Positions 55,390-62,688 of a stretch of DNA of 64,000 nucleotides are shown in pieces; position 1 is the stretch's first letter, and the number at the start of each line of letters is the position of its first letter. Both the position numbers and the translations under genes were made by a program. A model generated the notes under the pieces. It did no database searches. It had not been told where the DNA came from and worked only from the letters and a program-made list of their open reading frames with translations. This DNA is from Sipunculus nudus (Eukaryota > Annelida > Sipuncula > Golfingiida > Sipunculidae): the NCBI GenBank assembly GCA_026874595.1, contig JAPPUL010000095.1, forward strand, positions 1,114,001 through 1,178,000, in the 5' to 3' direction.

Positions 55390-57039
55390 CTAAAACTTCC
55401 ATTCCTCGCAATTCCATGTTATCGGGATAGAGCTTCCCGTTATCCTCCAGTTCCTAAGTCCTTGTCTTGTTGCTGATAGTGAGTATGGGATGAATAACGG
55501 TATGGCGGGAAGCTGTCTTTTCCATAGCTCTTGATGCATCTTGAAAAGCTTTATCCGCTCAGCTTGACTTATCGTCCTTTTTAGTCTTTCGTGTATCTTA
55601 TCTATTTTTTTATTGCTTAACCCCGTAAAGTTAAGTCCTACCGCCCCACCACCAGGTATCGCATCGCTTGACCAATATAGTTGTCCATCCACTTCCGAGT
55701 TCATATGCCAGGCATAGAGTGCCATGTCAAAAGTTCTGTTCGGTAAGAGTTTTCCAAATATTGTTTGAGTTGGGTATGTTTTAACGTTAAGCTTTATTCC
55801 CACTTCCTTTAAATATTCCATTATGAATATTGCTATGCGCTTTCGAACACTGTCTTTACTGTCAGTCAGCAGGGAAAGTTTTAATATTTGTCCTGACTTC
55901 TCATAATAGCCTCTTGCTCCCATCTCAAAACCTTCTCCCTCTATTAAGTGTCTTGCCTTTTCTTTTTTGTATTCATAGCTTATACTAGGAACGCTGTATC
56001 CGTAATGCTTTTTAGGTAACCAGCTTCTTGATATTTGTGGTTCTTTGCCTTCGTATATCGATTTGGCAAGCTGTTTTCTGTTTATTGCATAAATTAATGC
56101 TTTTCTAATATTCTTATTCTTTAAGTATTTGTTGTCTAGGTTTAAATCTATATGTAGCCAACTCATACTTTCTGTTGTCCATGTTTTTAGTTTCTTTTTA
56201 TAGTTTTTGTTTATGAATTTGTATTGTTCGTGTGTGATTAATGTTGTTGCCTGGCCTTCTCCTGATATCAGATTTATTAAAAGAGAGTTTACGTCTTTTA
56301 CCACCTTAAATGCTATTTTGTCCATATTAACCGGTTTATGATAATACTCATTTCGTTCAAGCAGTATATAACTGCCTGCCTTCCATTCCTTAACTTTATA
56401 AGGACCGTTGCCTATAGGTTTTCTATTGTAGGCGCTTGTTTGTAGTTTTTTAGAGGTTTTTAAATATTTTTTTAATATATGTTTAGGGAGAATTGGATGT
56501 GCGTATAAATAATTGCTGTAAGGCTTTTGCCAGGTAACTGTAAATTCTCTTTTGTTCTTTGCCTTTATGCTTTCTATATATTTTGTTGCCATCTTCTCTT
56601 TCGAAAAGCTTATGAGATCTTCTTTTTTTAAAAGATTGTATGTAAATATAACGTCGTTGGTATCAAGGTTCTTTCCGTCAGCCCATTTTAGATTTTCTTT
56701 TAACTTCCACCTTACTTGCATCTTGTTATCAGGAGTTATTATAACGTATCCATTTTCTTTAGTTGGCACGTATTCTGAGAGTTCAGGATAGTGATTTAGT
56801 CTAAAGTCTTGTTCAACAAGGTTTCTGAATATAGCTTTTTGAACGTAAAGACTAACCCCTTGTTTACTGTATAGGAAATTTAAACTGTCAGGCTCACGTG
56901 ATATTAATATGGTAAAGGGCTTTTTTTGGGTATCCTTTCCGACTAAAACTATTATTGTTACTGCTGCTACTAGGATTATTAATATGCTGAGGCTTGCAAT
57001 AATATACTTTTTCACAACGAACCAAGAGAATGAATACAA
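55390..57039 (-). CDS. ABC-type oligopeptide/nickel-like solute-binding protein (SBP family 5)
   Basis: 549 residues, or 541 if the GTG at 57015 is the start (just before the hydrophobic segment). A strong N-terminal hydrophobic helix without a lipobox or clear cleavage site suggests a membrane anchor. SBP_bac_5 features follow: REPDSLNFLYSKQGVSLYVQKAIF, LKWADGKNLDTNDVIFTYNLL, KPIGNGPYKVKEW, KNIRKALIYAINRKQLA. It would bind a peptide or similar ligand at the membrane outer face. No permease or ATPase genes are nearby, so transport partners are elsewhere or it serves as a sensor. Confidence 0.82.
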   Translation of the reverse strand: MYSFSWFVVKKYIIASLSILIILVAAVTIIVLVGKDTQKKPFTILISREPDSLNFLYSKQGVSLYVQKAIFRNLVEQDFRLNHYPELSEYVPTKENGYVIITPDNKMQVRWKLKENLKWADGKNLDTNDVIFTYNLLKKEDLISFSKEKMATKYIESIKAKNKREFTVTWQKPYSNYLYAHPILPKHILKKYLKTSKKLQTSAYNRKPIGNGPYKVKEWKAGSYILLERNEYYHKPVNMDKIAFKVVKDVNSLLINLISGEGQATTLITHEQYKFINKNYKKKLKTWTTESMSWLHIDLNLDNKYLKNKNIRKALIYAINRKQLAKSIYEGKEPQISRSWLPKKHYGYSVPSISYEYKKEKARHLIEGEGFEMGARGYYEKSGQILKLSLLTDSKDSVRKRIAIFIMEYLKEVGIKLNVKTYPTQTIFGKLLPNRTFDMALYAWHMNSEVDGQLYWSSDAIPGGGAVGLNFTGLSNKKIDKIHERLKRTISQAERIKLFKMHQELWKRQLPAIPLFIPYSLSATRQGLRNWRITGSSIPITWNCEEWKF

Positions 57040-57056
57040 AGGTTAGCTTACTAAGG

Positions 57057-57350
57057 TCATTTGTTCTTCTTATTTTTATTATTAAGGCCTTTTTCCTTTC
57101 CCTTTATTGCCTCCTGTGCCTTTATTCTCTCATCGTTTGTGTTTTCGTTTGCTTCTTCGTTTGTGTTTTCGTTTGTGTTTTCGTTTACTTTGACACTTGT
57201 GTTTTCGTTTGTGTTTTCGTTTACTTTGACACTAAGAAACTTCTCAATTAGAGTTGCACAAGAAGAAAAAGCAGGCAATCCGATAATTAGGGCTACAAGA
57301 AGTAATATATGTGCTTGAATGTTAGTACGTGCTTTAGAATTTAAAAACAT
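57057..57350 (-). CDS. Small putative lipoprotein with NENT repeats
   Basis: 97 residues. Signal peptide with lipobox-like FSSC at residues ~28-31, then a short stretch and a repeat of 12 residues (SVKVNENTNENT) twice plus degenerate NENT units, ending in a Lys-rich tail. The repeat DNA is perfect over long stretches, suggesting recent expansion. It is 17 bp upstream of the binding-protein gene on the same strand. Overlapping open frames on the plus strand are products of the same repeat. No strong ribosome-binding site. Confidence 0.45.
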   Translation of the reverse strand: MFLNSKARTNIQAHILLLVALIIGLPAFSSCATLIEKFLSVKVNENTNENTSVKVNENTNENTNEEANENTNDERIKAQEAIKGKEKGLNNKNKKNK

Positions 57351-57723
57351 AATCTTTAATCTTTTAAGATACCTTCTATAATATTTACGTAATTTAGAAA
57401 ACCTACTTTAACTACTTAAAGATATAAAGTTCTTTAATATTATACAAGCCCATAAAATTCCTTCTCTATAAATGAAGATTTAACTCCTTATATATATGTT
57501 AGTAAGCAATATATTTTCATACGTTTTTATTGTATAATAATGTGTGATTTTAATATATACTAAATAAAGCATATGAAAAGGCTTTTATTAAGCAAAACAA
57601 CAAATACTCAAGTTATTAAGTTAAAAGAAAATAATTATTATATAGGATATATTAGGGAAAGGCAGTAATGGTCGTAAAGTTAATGATTTAGGTTTTTGTA
57701 TAAAATATGAGGATAGACAAAAG
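57351..57723. other. Divergent intergenic region
   Basis: A 373-bp A/T-rich gap between the small lipoprotein gene (minus) and the antiporter gene (plus). Apart from the possible -10 box listed separately, nothing structured was seen. Confidence 0.4.
57533..57538 (+). promoter_or_regulatory. Possible -10 box upstream of the antiporter gene
   Basis: TATAAT in a TTATTG-TATAAT-AATGTG context, about 185 bp before the start codon. No good -35 hexamer was found 16-18 bp upstream, so this is only a candidate. Confidence 0.22.
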
Positions 57724-59508
57724 TTGGCATTAGATTTCGTACACTTAATAATACTAAATGCGGGGATACTAATACTTTTATCGGTCTTGGCCGGGCGGAT
57801 AGTATCACTAATAAAACTCCCACGTGTTACAGGGTATTTGCTTGTTGGGATACTTTTAGGACCGAGTGTATTTGGATATTTTTATCCTAGTTTTGGAAAC
57901 TATATATTAAATTCTAAAATAACAGATATATATACAATCATAACAGAGATAGGGCTTGGGTTTATAATTTTTAATGTAGGTGGAGAGTTTCGTTTTGAAC
58001 ATATTAAAAAACTTGGCAGTTCTGTTTTTAAGATTTCGTTATTTGAGATATCATTAACGTTTTTACTTGTCTTTTCTCTTGTATTTCTAAGCGTCTTAAT
58101 ATTTTACAATCCGCCACAAGGACAAGAACTCTCACTTCCCCTTACATATGGCTTATTACTTGGTGTTGTAGCAATAGCAACAGCACCGGCGGCAACACTT
58201 TTGGTACTGCGAGAATATGAGTCAGAGGGACCTATAACAGATAATGTTCTTGTACTAATTGGTCTTAACAATATAGTCTGTATATTGTTATTTAAGCTAA
58301 TGTTTTCTATACTTGTGGTTTCGGAAGGGAATATATTTGAACCCTTTTTAGAGGTATTTATATCTATAATACTTGGTTTGGGGGTTGGGCTTTTAGTTAG
58401 TGTTGGTGAGAAATGGCTTAATGAACCTCTTGAGATATTACTTTTGGTTATAGGCGGCATTACATTAAATATAGGTTTAGTTTCAGTTTTTGAAGACGTA
58501 TTGCCTAACCTCTATCCCGAGCTTTTCACAGGAATTAATATATCTAATTTGCTTGCCAACCTGTGTATGGGTATAATGCTTGTAAACTCAAGTACGGAGG
58601 GAGACAGGTCATTTAAGGCTTTGAAAAAGGCAGAGATGCCGGTTTATGTACTCTTTTTCGTACTTGCAGGTGCCAATTTACATATAGAAGGGCTTTTTAC
58701 GGGAGGTATTTTATTTGTAATATACGTAATAGGGCGTAGTCTCGGCAAGTATTTTGGTCCTTATATAGGGCTTAAGTACTTAGGAGAATATGAAAAATAT
58801 AAAGATAATATAGGACTTGCAATTCTCCCACAAGCAGGGGTTGCAATAGGCCTTGCATTAATTCTTAAAGGTTCAGGATATAGTATAGGCGGGATATTAT
58901 CGTCTGTTATTCTATCAGGAGTTATAGTCTTTGAGATAGTGGGTCCGATATTTACGAGGCTTGCTATAGTACGAGGGGGAGAGGTTAAGGAGATATCGCT
59001 TTCCAAGAGGAGCTGGACTCGCAACAGACGAATATATCAGAGGGTATTTTTAAAGCTAAAACGCTCACTGGGGCTTAAACATACAAATAAAAAAGAGCGA
59101 ATAACCTGTAAATCTATAATGCGAAGCAGTTTTGACACTCTGAAAGTCTCAGCCTCCTTTGACGAGGTATTTGCTTTTGCAACGAAGTCGACCTATGATC
59201 AATTTATGGTGATAGATGACGATGGCCATTTCATAGGGATTATATCATATAACGAGATACGAGACATACTGCTAGATGATGAGTTTGCAAAGCTTATAAT
59301 AGCGCAAGACATGGTACATGAAAAGACGTACGTAGCAAGGCCGACAAATAGCATACAAGAGCTTGTAAATATGTTCCATGTATCACAGACAGGAGAATAT
59401 CTTCCTGTAGTAGATAATGAAAGTCCTCCCCATTTGATAGGGATAGTAACGCAAAAGGATACACTAGATATGTATACAAAGCTTGATAAGAAGAGCCGCA
59501 TAGAATAA
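57724..59508 (+). CDS. CPA2-family Na+(K+)/H+ antiporter with C-terminal CBS pair
   Basis: 594 residues. The first ~410 form the 12-13-helix CPA2 antiporter core (LPRVTGYLLVGILLGPSVFGYF opening; ATAPAATLLVL in the exchange centre; ILPQAGVAIGLALIL). A basic linker leads to two CBS domains at ~465-525 and ~530-590 (TYDQFMVIDDDGHFIGIISYNEIRD; EYLPVVDNESPPHLIGIVTQKDTLD), which in other transporters sense adenine nucleotides. It would exchange protons for cations in pH or osmotic control. The start is TTG 57724 preceded by GAGGAT. Confidence 0.88.
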   Translation: MALDFVHLIILNAGILILLSVLAGRIVSLIKLPRVTGYLLVGILLGPSVFGYFYPSFGNYILNSKITDIYTIITEIGLGFIIFNVGGEFRFEHIKKLGSSVFKISLFEISLTFLLVFSLVFLSVLIFYNPPQGQELSLPLTYGLLLGVVAIATAPAATLLVLREYESEGPITDNVLVLIGLNNIVCILLFKLMFSILVVSEGNIFEPFLEVFISIILGLGVGLLVSVGEKWLNEPLEILLLVIGGITLNIGLVSVFEDVLPNLYPELFTGINISNLLANLCMGIMLVNSSTEGDRSFKALKKAEMPVYVLFFVLAGANLHIEGLFTGGILFVIYVIGRSLGKYFGPYIGLKYLGEYEKYKDNIGLAILPQAGVAIGLALILKGSGYSIGGILSSVILSGVIVFEIVGPIFTRLAIVRGGEVKEISLSKRSWTRNRRIYQRVFLKLKRSLGLKHTNKKERITCKSIMRSSFDTLKVSASFDEVFAFATKSTYDQFMVIDDDGHFIGIISYNEIRDILLDDEFAKLIIAQDMVHEKTYVARPTNSIQELVNMFHVSQTGEYLPVVDNESPPHLIGIVTQKDTLDMYTKLDKKSRIE

Positions 59509-59594
59509 TATTAAGAATATAAGAATCTTAAGATATAAGATTATGCCTGCTGCTAAACGATAATAAGGATGGTTATGAGAGTTAGAGTTAAGTA

Positions 59595-59624
59595 AAATGT
59601 TATAGAGAAAAATGTTATAGAGAA
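59595..59624 (+). repeat. 15-bp direct repeat in the leader of the peptidase gene
   Basis: AAATGTTATAGAGAA twice in a row, ending 3 bp before the ATG at 59628. The AGAGAA part is the likely ribosome-binding site, so the site is duplicated. Each copy also contains ATG-TTA-TAG, a two-codon open frame. Confidence 0.85.
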
Positions 59625-59627
59625 AAG

Positions 59628-60776
59628 ATGTCAAATATATTAATGGTAGGCGATACATATACGAATGTAAATATGTATTACAAGACCCAATATCTTAGCA
59701 ATAATACATTTATCTATCTAAAACTTAAGGATGGGCAAGAGGTGGTGGTTTTGGCGGATGCAGAATATAACAAAGGGCTTAGCCAGGCACAAGCAGATTT
59801 GCTTTATGCATTTAGCCGTTTTGATTATGTAAAGAAGATAAGAAGATATGGTCATAAAGACTTAGCTCTTTTGTTCCTGCTTAAGGATGTTCTTGATTAT
59901 TTTAAAGTTAAGAAAGTGTTGGTACCGAAGGAGTTCCCCTTTTTTTTTGGTAATGGAATAATAAAGCTTGGAATAGAGATTATGGTTGATTGCAATTTAT
60001 ATATAAAAGAGCGAAGCATTAAAACAGAAGAAGAGATAAAGCATATAGAGGAGAGTCAGCGTGCATCGGAGGCAGCGATGCGGCATGCAGAAAAGGTATT
60101 AAAAGAAAGCGTCCCCAAAAAGAATATACTTTACTACCAAGGCCAAGAATTAACAACACTAACGTTAAAAAGAGAAATAGAGAAAGTCTTGCATGAGAGA
60201 GGGTGTAATACACTAACGACTTTGGTATCATGCGGTGAAAATGGCAGTGATCCGCATTATGAAGGGCTTGATAATATAGAAAGTGGTAAACCGATAATGA
60301 TAGATATCTTTCCCTATCATAGACAGAGGCGTTATTTTGCAGATATGAGCAGAACCTTTGTAAAAGGAGATGTGTTAGATGCTCGGGTAGATAAGATGTA
60401 TGAAACGGTATATAAAGCCCAAGAGAGAGTAATATCTATTATAAGAAATGGTGTTAGCGTTAAGGAGTTATATAACCTGGCCTGCGATACATTTAATTCT
60501 TTTGGATATAAAACACTAAGAGAACAAAGCCCTTTAGAGCCAATGCTAAAAAAAGGCTTTATTCACTCACTTGGACATGGGGTTGGGCTGTCTTTACATG
60601 AGGCTCCTTATGTCTTTAATCAAGATATAAAACTCGAAACAGGTAATGTGATAACGATAGAACCAGGACTTTATGACCCTGATATAGGTGGGATACGGAT
60701 AGAGGACATGATTCTGGTAAAAGAAGATGGATGCAGGATATTAAGTCAATATCATAAGGATTTTGTAATAAACTAA
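59628..60776 (+). CDS. M24-family metallopeptidase (Xaa-Pro aminopeptidase-like)
   Basis: 382 residues. An N-terminal creatinase-like domain (~1-145) is followed by the pita-bread fold (~150-380). The five metal ligands are visible: Asp in MIDIFPY, Asp in FADMSRTF, His in HSLGHGVGLSLHE, Glu in TIEPGLYDP, and Glu in IRIEDMI. It would remove N-terminal residues next to proline, or act on dipeptides (prolidase). The block MIDIFPYHRQRRYFADMSRT differs from methionine aminopeptidase, which lacks the first domain. Cytoplasmic, no signal peptide. Confidence 0.9.
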   Translation: MSNILMVGDTYTNVNMYYKTQYLSNNTFIYLKLKDGQEVVVLADAEYNKGLSQAQADLLYAFSRFDYVKKIRRYGHKDLALLFLLKDVLDYFKVKKVLVPKEFPFFFGNGIIKLGIEIMVDCNLYIKERSIKTEEEIKHIEESQRASEAAMRHAEKVLKESVPKKNILYYQGQELTTLTLKREIEKVLHERGCNTLTTLVSCGENGSDPHYEGLDNIESGKPIMIDIFPYHRQRRYFADMSRTFVKGDVLDARVDKMYETVYKAQERVISIIRNGVSVKELYNLACDTFNSFGYKTLREQSPLEPMLKKGFIHSLGHGVGLSLHEAPYVFNQDIKLETGNVITIEPGLYDPDIGGIRIEDMILVKEDGCRILSQYHKDFVIN

Positions 60777-60835
60777 CAAGAACAAGCTAAAGGGGCTAGC
60801 CTAATTTACATATGATTTGTCCCTTAAAAAAGAGA

Positions 60836-61146
60836 CTAATCTTTACTTAAAACCCATACGTCATTAAGAGCCCCACGACTAGTACTACTGCCAGTCTTAG
60901 GATTATCACCACTACCGCCAAAAAGATAGAAAGCACCATCTTTTAGCACCACTTGGTGCTGGTTACGAACAGCCCATTGAGTTTCTTTATTACGCTCCGT
61001 CTCCTCCTTATGTTCTAATATCTCTTTCCAAGAATATGTTGCAGGATTAGAGTATGTTGCAGGATTAGAGTTGTTTGCTATATCATTGCTACAATTGTGC
61101 TAAAACTAAGAACAAACAATATAAGCACAAATATATAATAATTCAT
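60836..61146 (-). pseudogene. Remnant of an exported kelch-repeat protein
   Basis: An ATG at 61146 opens a signal-peptide-like stretch (MNYYIFVLILFVLSFSTIVA) that hits TAG after 22 codons. An overlapping frame, open from just after a stop near 61105 to TAG 60836-60838, encodes the end of a kelch repeat (HQVVLKDGAFYLFGGSGDN...LNDVWVLSKD). It has no start codon of its own. This fits a gene reduced to its two ends by a large internal deletion and now frameshifted. An 18-bp in-frame duplication (coding SNPATY twice) lies between the parts. Full kelch proteins of this sort carry several such repeats. Confidence 0.7.
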
Positions 61147-61197
61147 GTGAGCATTTTACTTCATCAAATGATTTGTAGCTTTAATGATAACACAATA

Positions 61198-62676
61198 TTA
61201 ATATACGACGCGCTTTTTTGAAATGTTTGCAACTATAGCTATTCCAATAAGATTAGTTACCAACGAGGATCCTCCCGCACTAAGGAAAGGTAGAGGTATG
61301 CCCATAACCGGCCAAAGGCCTACACACATAGCTATATTTACAAAAACGTGAGTAGTAATTAAAGCAGTGATGCCGGAAATGACTAAAGTCCCAAACCTAT
61401 CTCTTGCATTTGCTGCATTAATAAGCAGTCTTGCTATAATTACGAAGTACAAAAATAATATAAGCAAACTACCTCGTAAAAACCCCCATTCCTCTCCAAT
61501 CACGGCAAAAATAAAATCGGTCGTTTTCTCGGGTATAAAGTTAAACTTATTTTGAGGACCCTCATTAAGTCCATGCCCGATAACACCTCCCGAACCAATA
61601 GCAATAATGCTTTGCCTTTGGTGATAACTGCTACCTTGTGGGTCTGTGTCAAGGTCCATAAAAGTTAATATGCGTTTAGTATGATGTGGTTTTACAAGCA
61701 GTTGCCCAAAAATTGAAGCCCCTACCCCTATCGATAGTATTAATAAGAGTATCCCTATATGGTAAAATAGTCTCTTCTCAAAATATTTATAAAGCATAAA
61801 AGCAAGTACAGTCAGTATAAAAACAAAGATAGTAACTTGCATTGTAAATTCAGCAATAGCCTTTTTAAGAAGCTTAGATTTTGATTTAATGGCATTTCTT
61901 AGTTTAAGACCGCTTTTTAAATCTATAAGTTTTTCTCTTTTTAAATCTCTTTTATTTTTTTCGTTAAATGCAAGATAGTATAAGGAAGTACTTTGTATCA
62001 TTTTGTCTATTTGGTCTTTCCTTATATTATCCTCATTTGTTCTAATATAGTAATTTGGCAGCAGTGATAAAGTTAAAGCTATGATGCCGGTTGATATTAG
62101 GATAAACAGGTGTTTTGAGTTTGCACCGCCAATTAAAAGCATTGCTAAGGTAATAGGTATATAAACAAAAGCGGTGCCTGGGTCTGGTTGTAAGAGTATT
62201 AAGATTAGAAGAGGGATAGGTATAGCAAGTGATATTAAAAGGCGAGACAGTTTATGCATATTATTTTGTTCTTTTGTAAGATAGTATGCGAGGAATGAAA
62301 TAAAAAATAGTTTGGTAAGCTCTGAAGGTTGAAAAGACACGCCATATATTACGAACCAACTGCTTGCACCGTGGATATTATTCCCATAAATAATTACTAA
62401 TAATAAAATTAGTATAGAGAATATGTATAATGCGAATGCGTAGTTAGCAAAGTTTTTATAACTTGTAAAAAATAATAATATGACAAATGCTAGAAAGCCA
62501 ACTCCTAACGCAATAATTTGTTTTAGATATGGTTTTAAGGAAGCGTTAGTATTTAGTGCTTCTCCTGCACTATGTATAAATATTATGCCAACTACACTAA
62601 GAATTAGTGCCGTTATTATTAAAATATAATCCAGGTTATGTTTACCTTTATGGGAGTCCTTTTCTATTATATACAT
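61198..62676 (-). CDS. rodA: RodA/FtsW-type peptidoglycan glycosyltransferase
   Basis: 492 residues with ten or so membrane helices of the SEDS family. Signatures: FQPSELTKL near residue 116, QPDPGTAFVYIPI, GSGGVIGHGLNEGPQNKFNFIPEKTTDFIFAVIGEE in blocks, and WPVMGIPLPFLSAGGSS near the C-terminus. It is longer than E. coli RodA (370), chiefly through a ~90-residue hydrophilic insert at residues ~210-290 (IRTNEDNIRKDQIDKM...). It polymerises lipid II glycan strands with the neighbouring PBP2 during side-wall growth. It starts 12 bp after mrdA. Confidence 0.92.
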   Translation of the reverse strand: MYIIEKDSHKGKHNLDYILIITALILSVVGIIFIHSAGEALNTNASLKPYLKQIIALGVGFLAFVILLFFTSYKNFANYAFALYIFSILILLLVIIYGNNIHGASSWFVIYGVSFQPSELTKLFFISFLAYYLTKEQNNMHKLSRLLISLAIPIPLLILILLQPDPGTAFVYIPITLAMLLIGGANSKHLFILISTGIIALTLSLLPNYYIRTNEDNIRKDQIDKMIQSTSLYYLAFNEKNKRDLKREKLIDLKSGLKLRNAIKSKSKLLKKAIAEFTMQVTIFVFILTVLAFMLYKYFEKRLFYHIGILLLILSIGVGASIFGQLLVKPHHTKRILTFMDLDTDPQGSSYHQRQSIIAIGSGGVIGHGLNEGPQNKFNFIPEKTTDFIFAVIGEEWGFLRGSLLILFLYFVIIARLLINAANARDRFGTLVISGITALITTHVFVNIAMCVGLWPVMGIPLPFLSAGGSSLVTNLIGIAIVANISKKRVVY

Positions 62677-62688
62677 ATATTTGTTTTT

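Noticed and set aside
57030-57318. Plus-strand frames opposite the small NENT lipoprotein
   Set aside because: They are the same repeat in antisense, coding Val/Phe/Ser-rich repeats with no ribosome-binding site. The minus-strand frame has a signal peptide and lipobox.
59520-59545. Hairpin AATCTTA-loop-TAAGATT after the antiporter as a terminator
   Set aside because: The stem is short and A/T-only, and no T-run follows.
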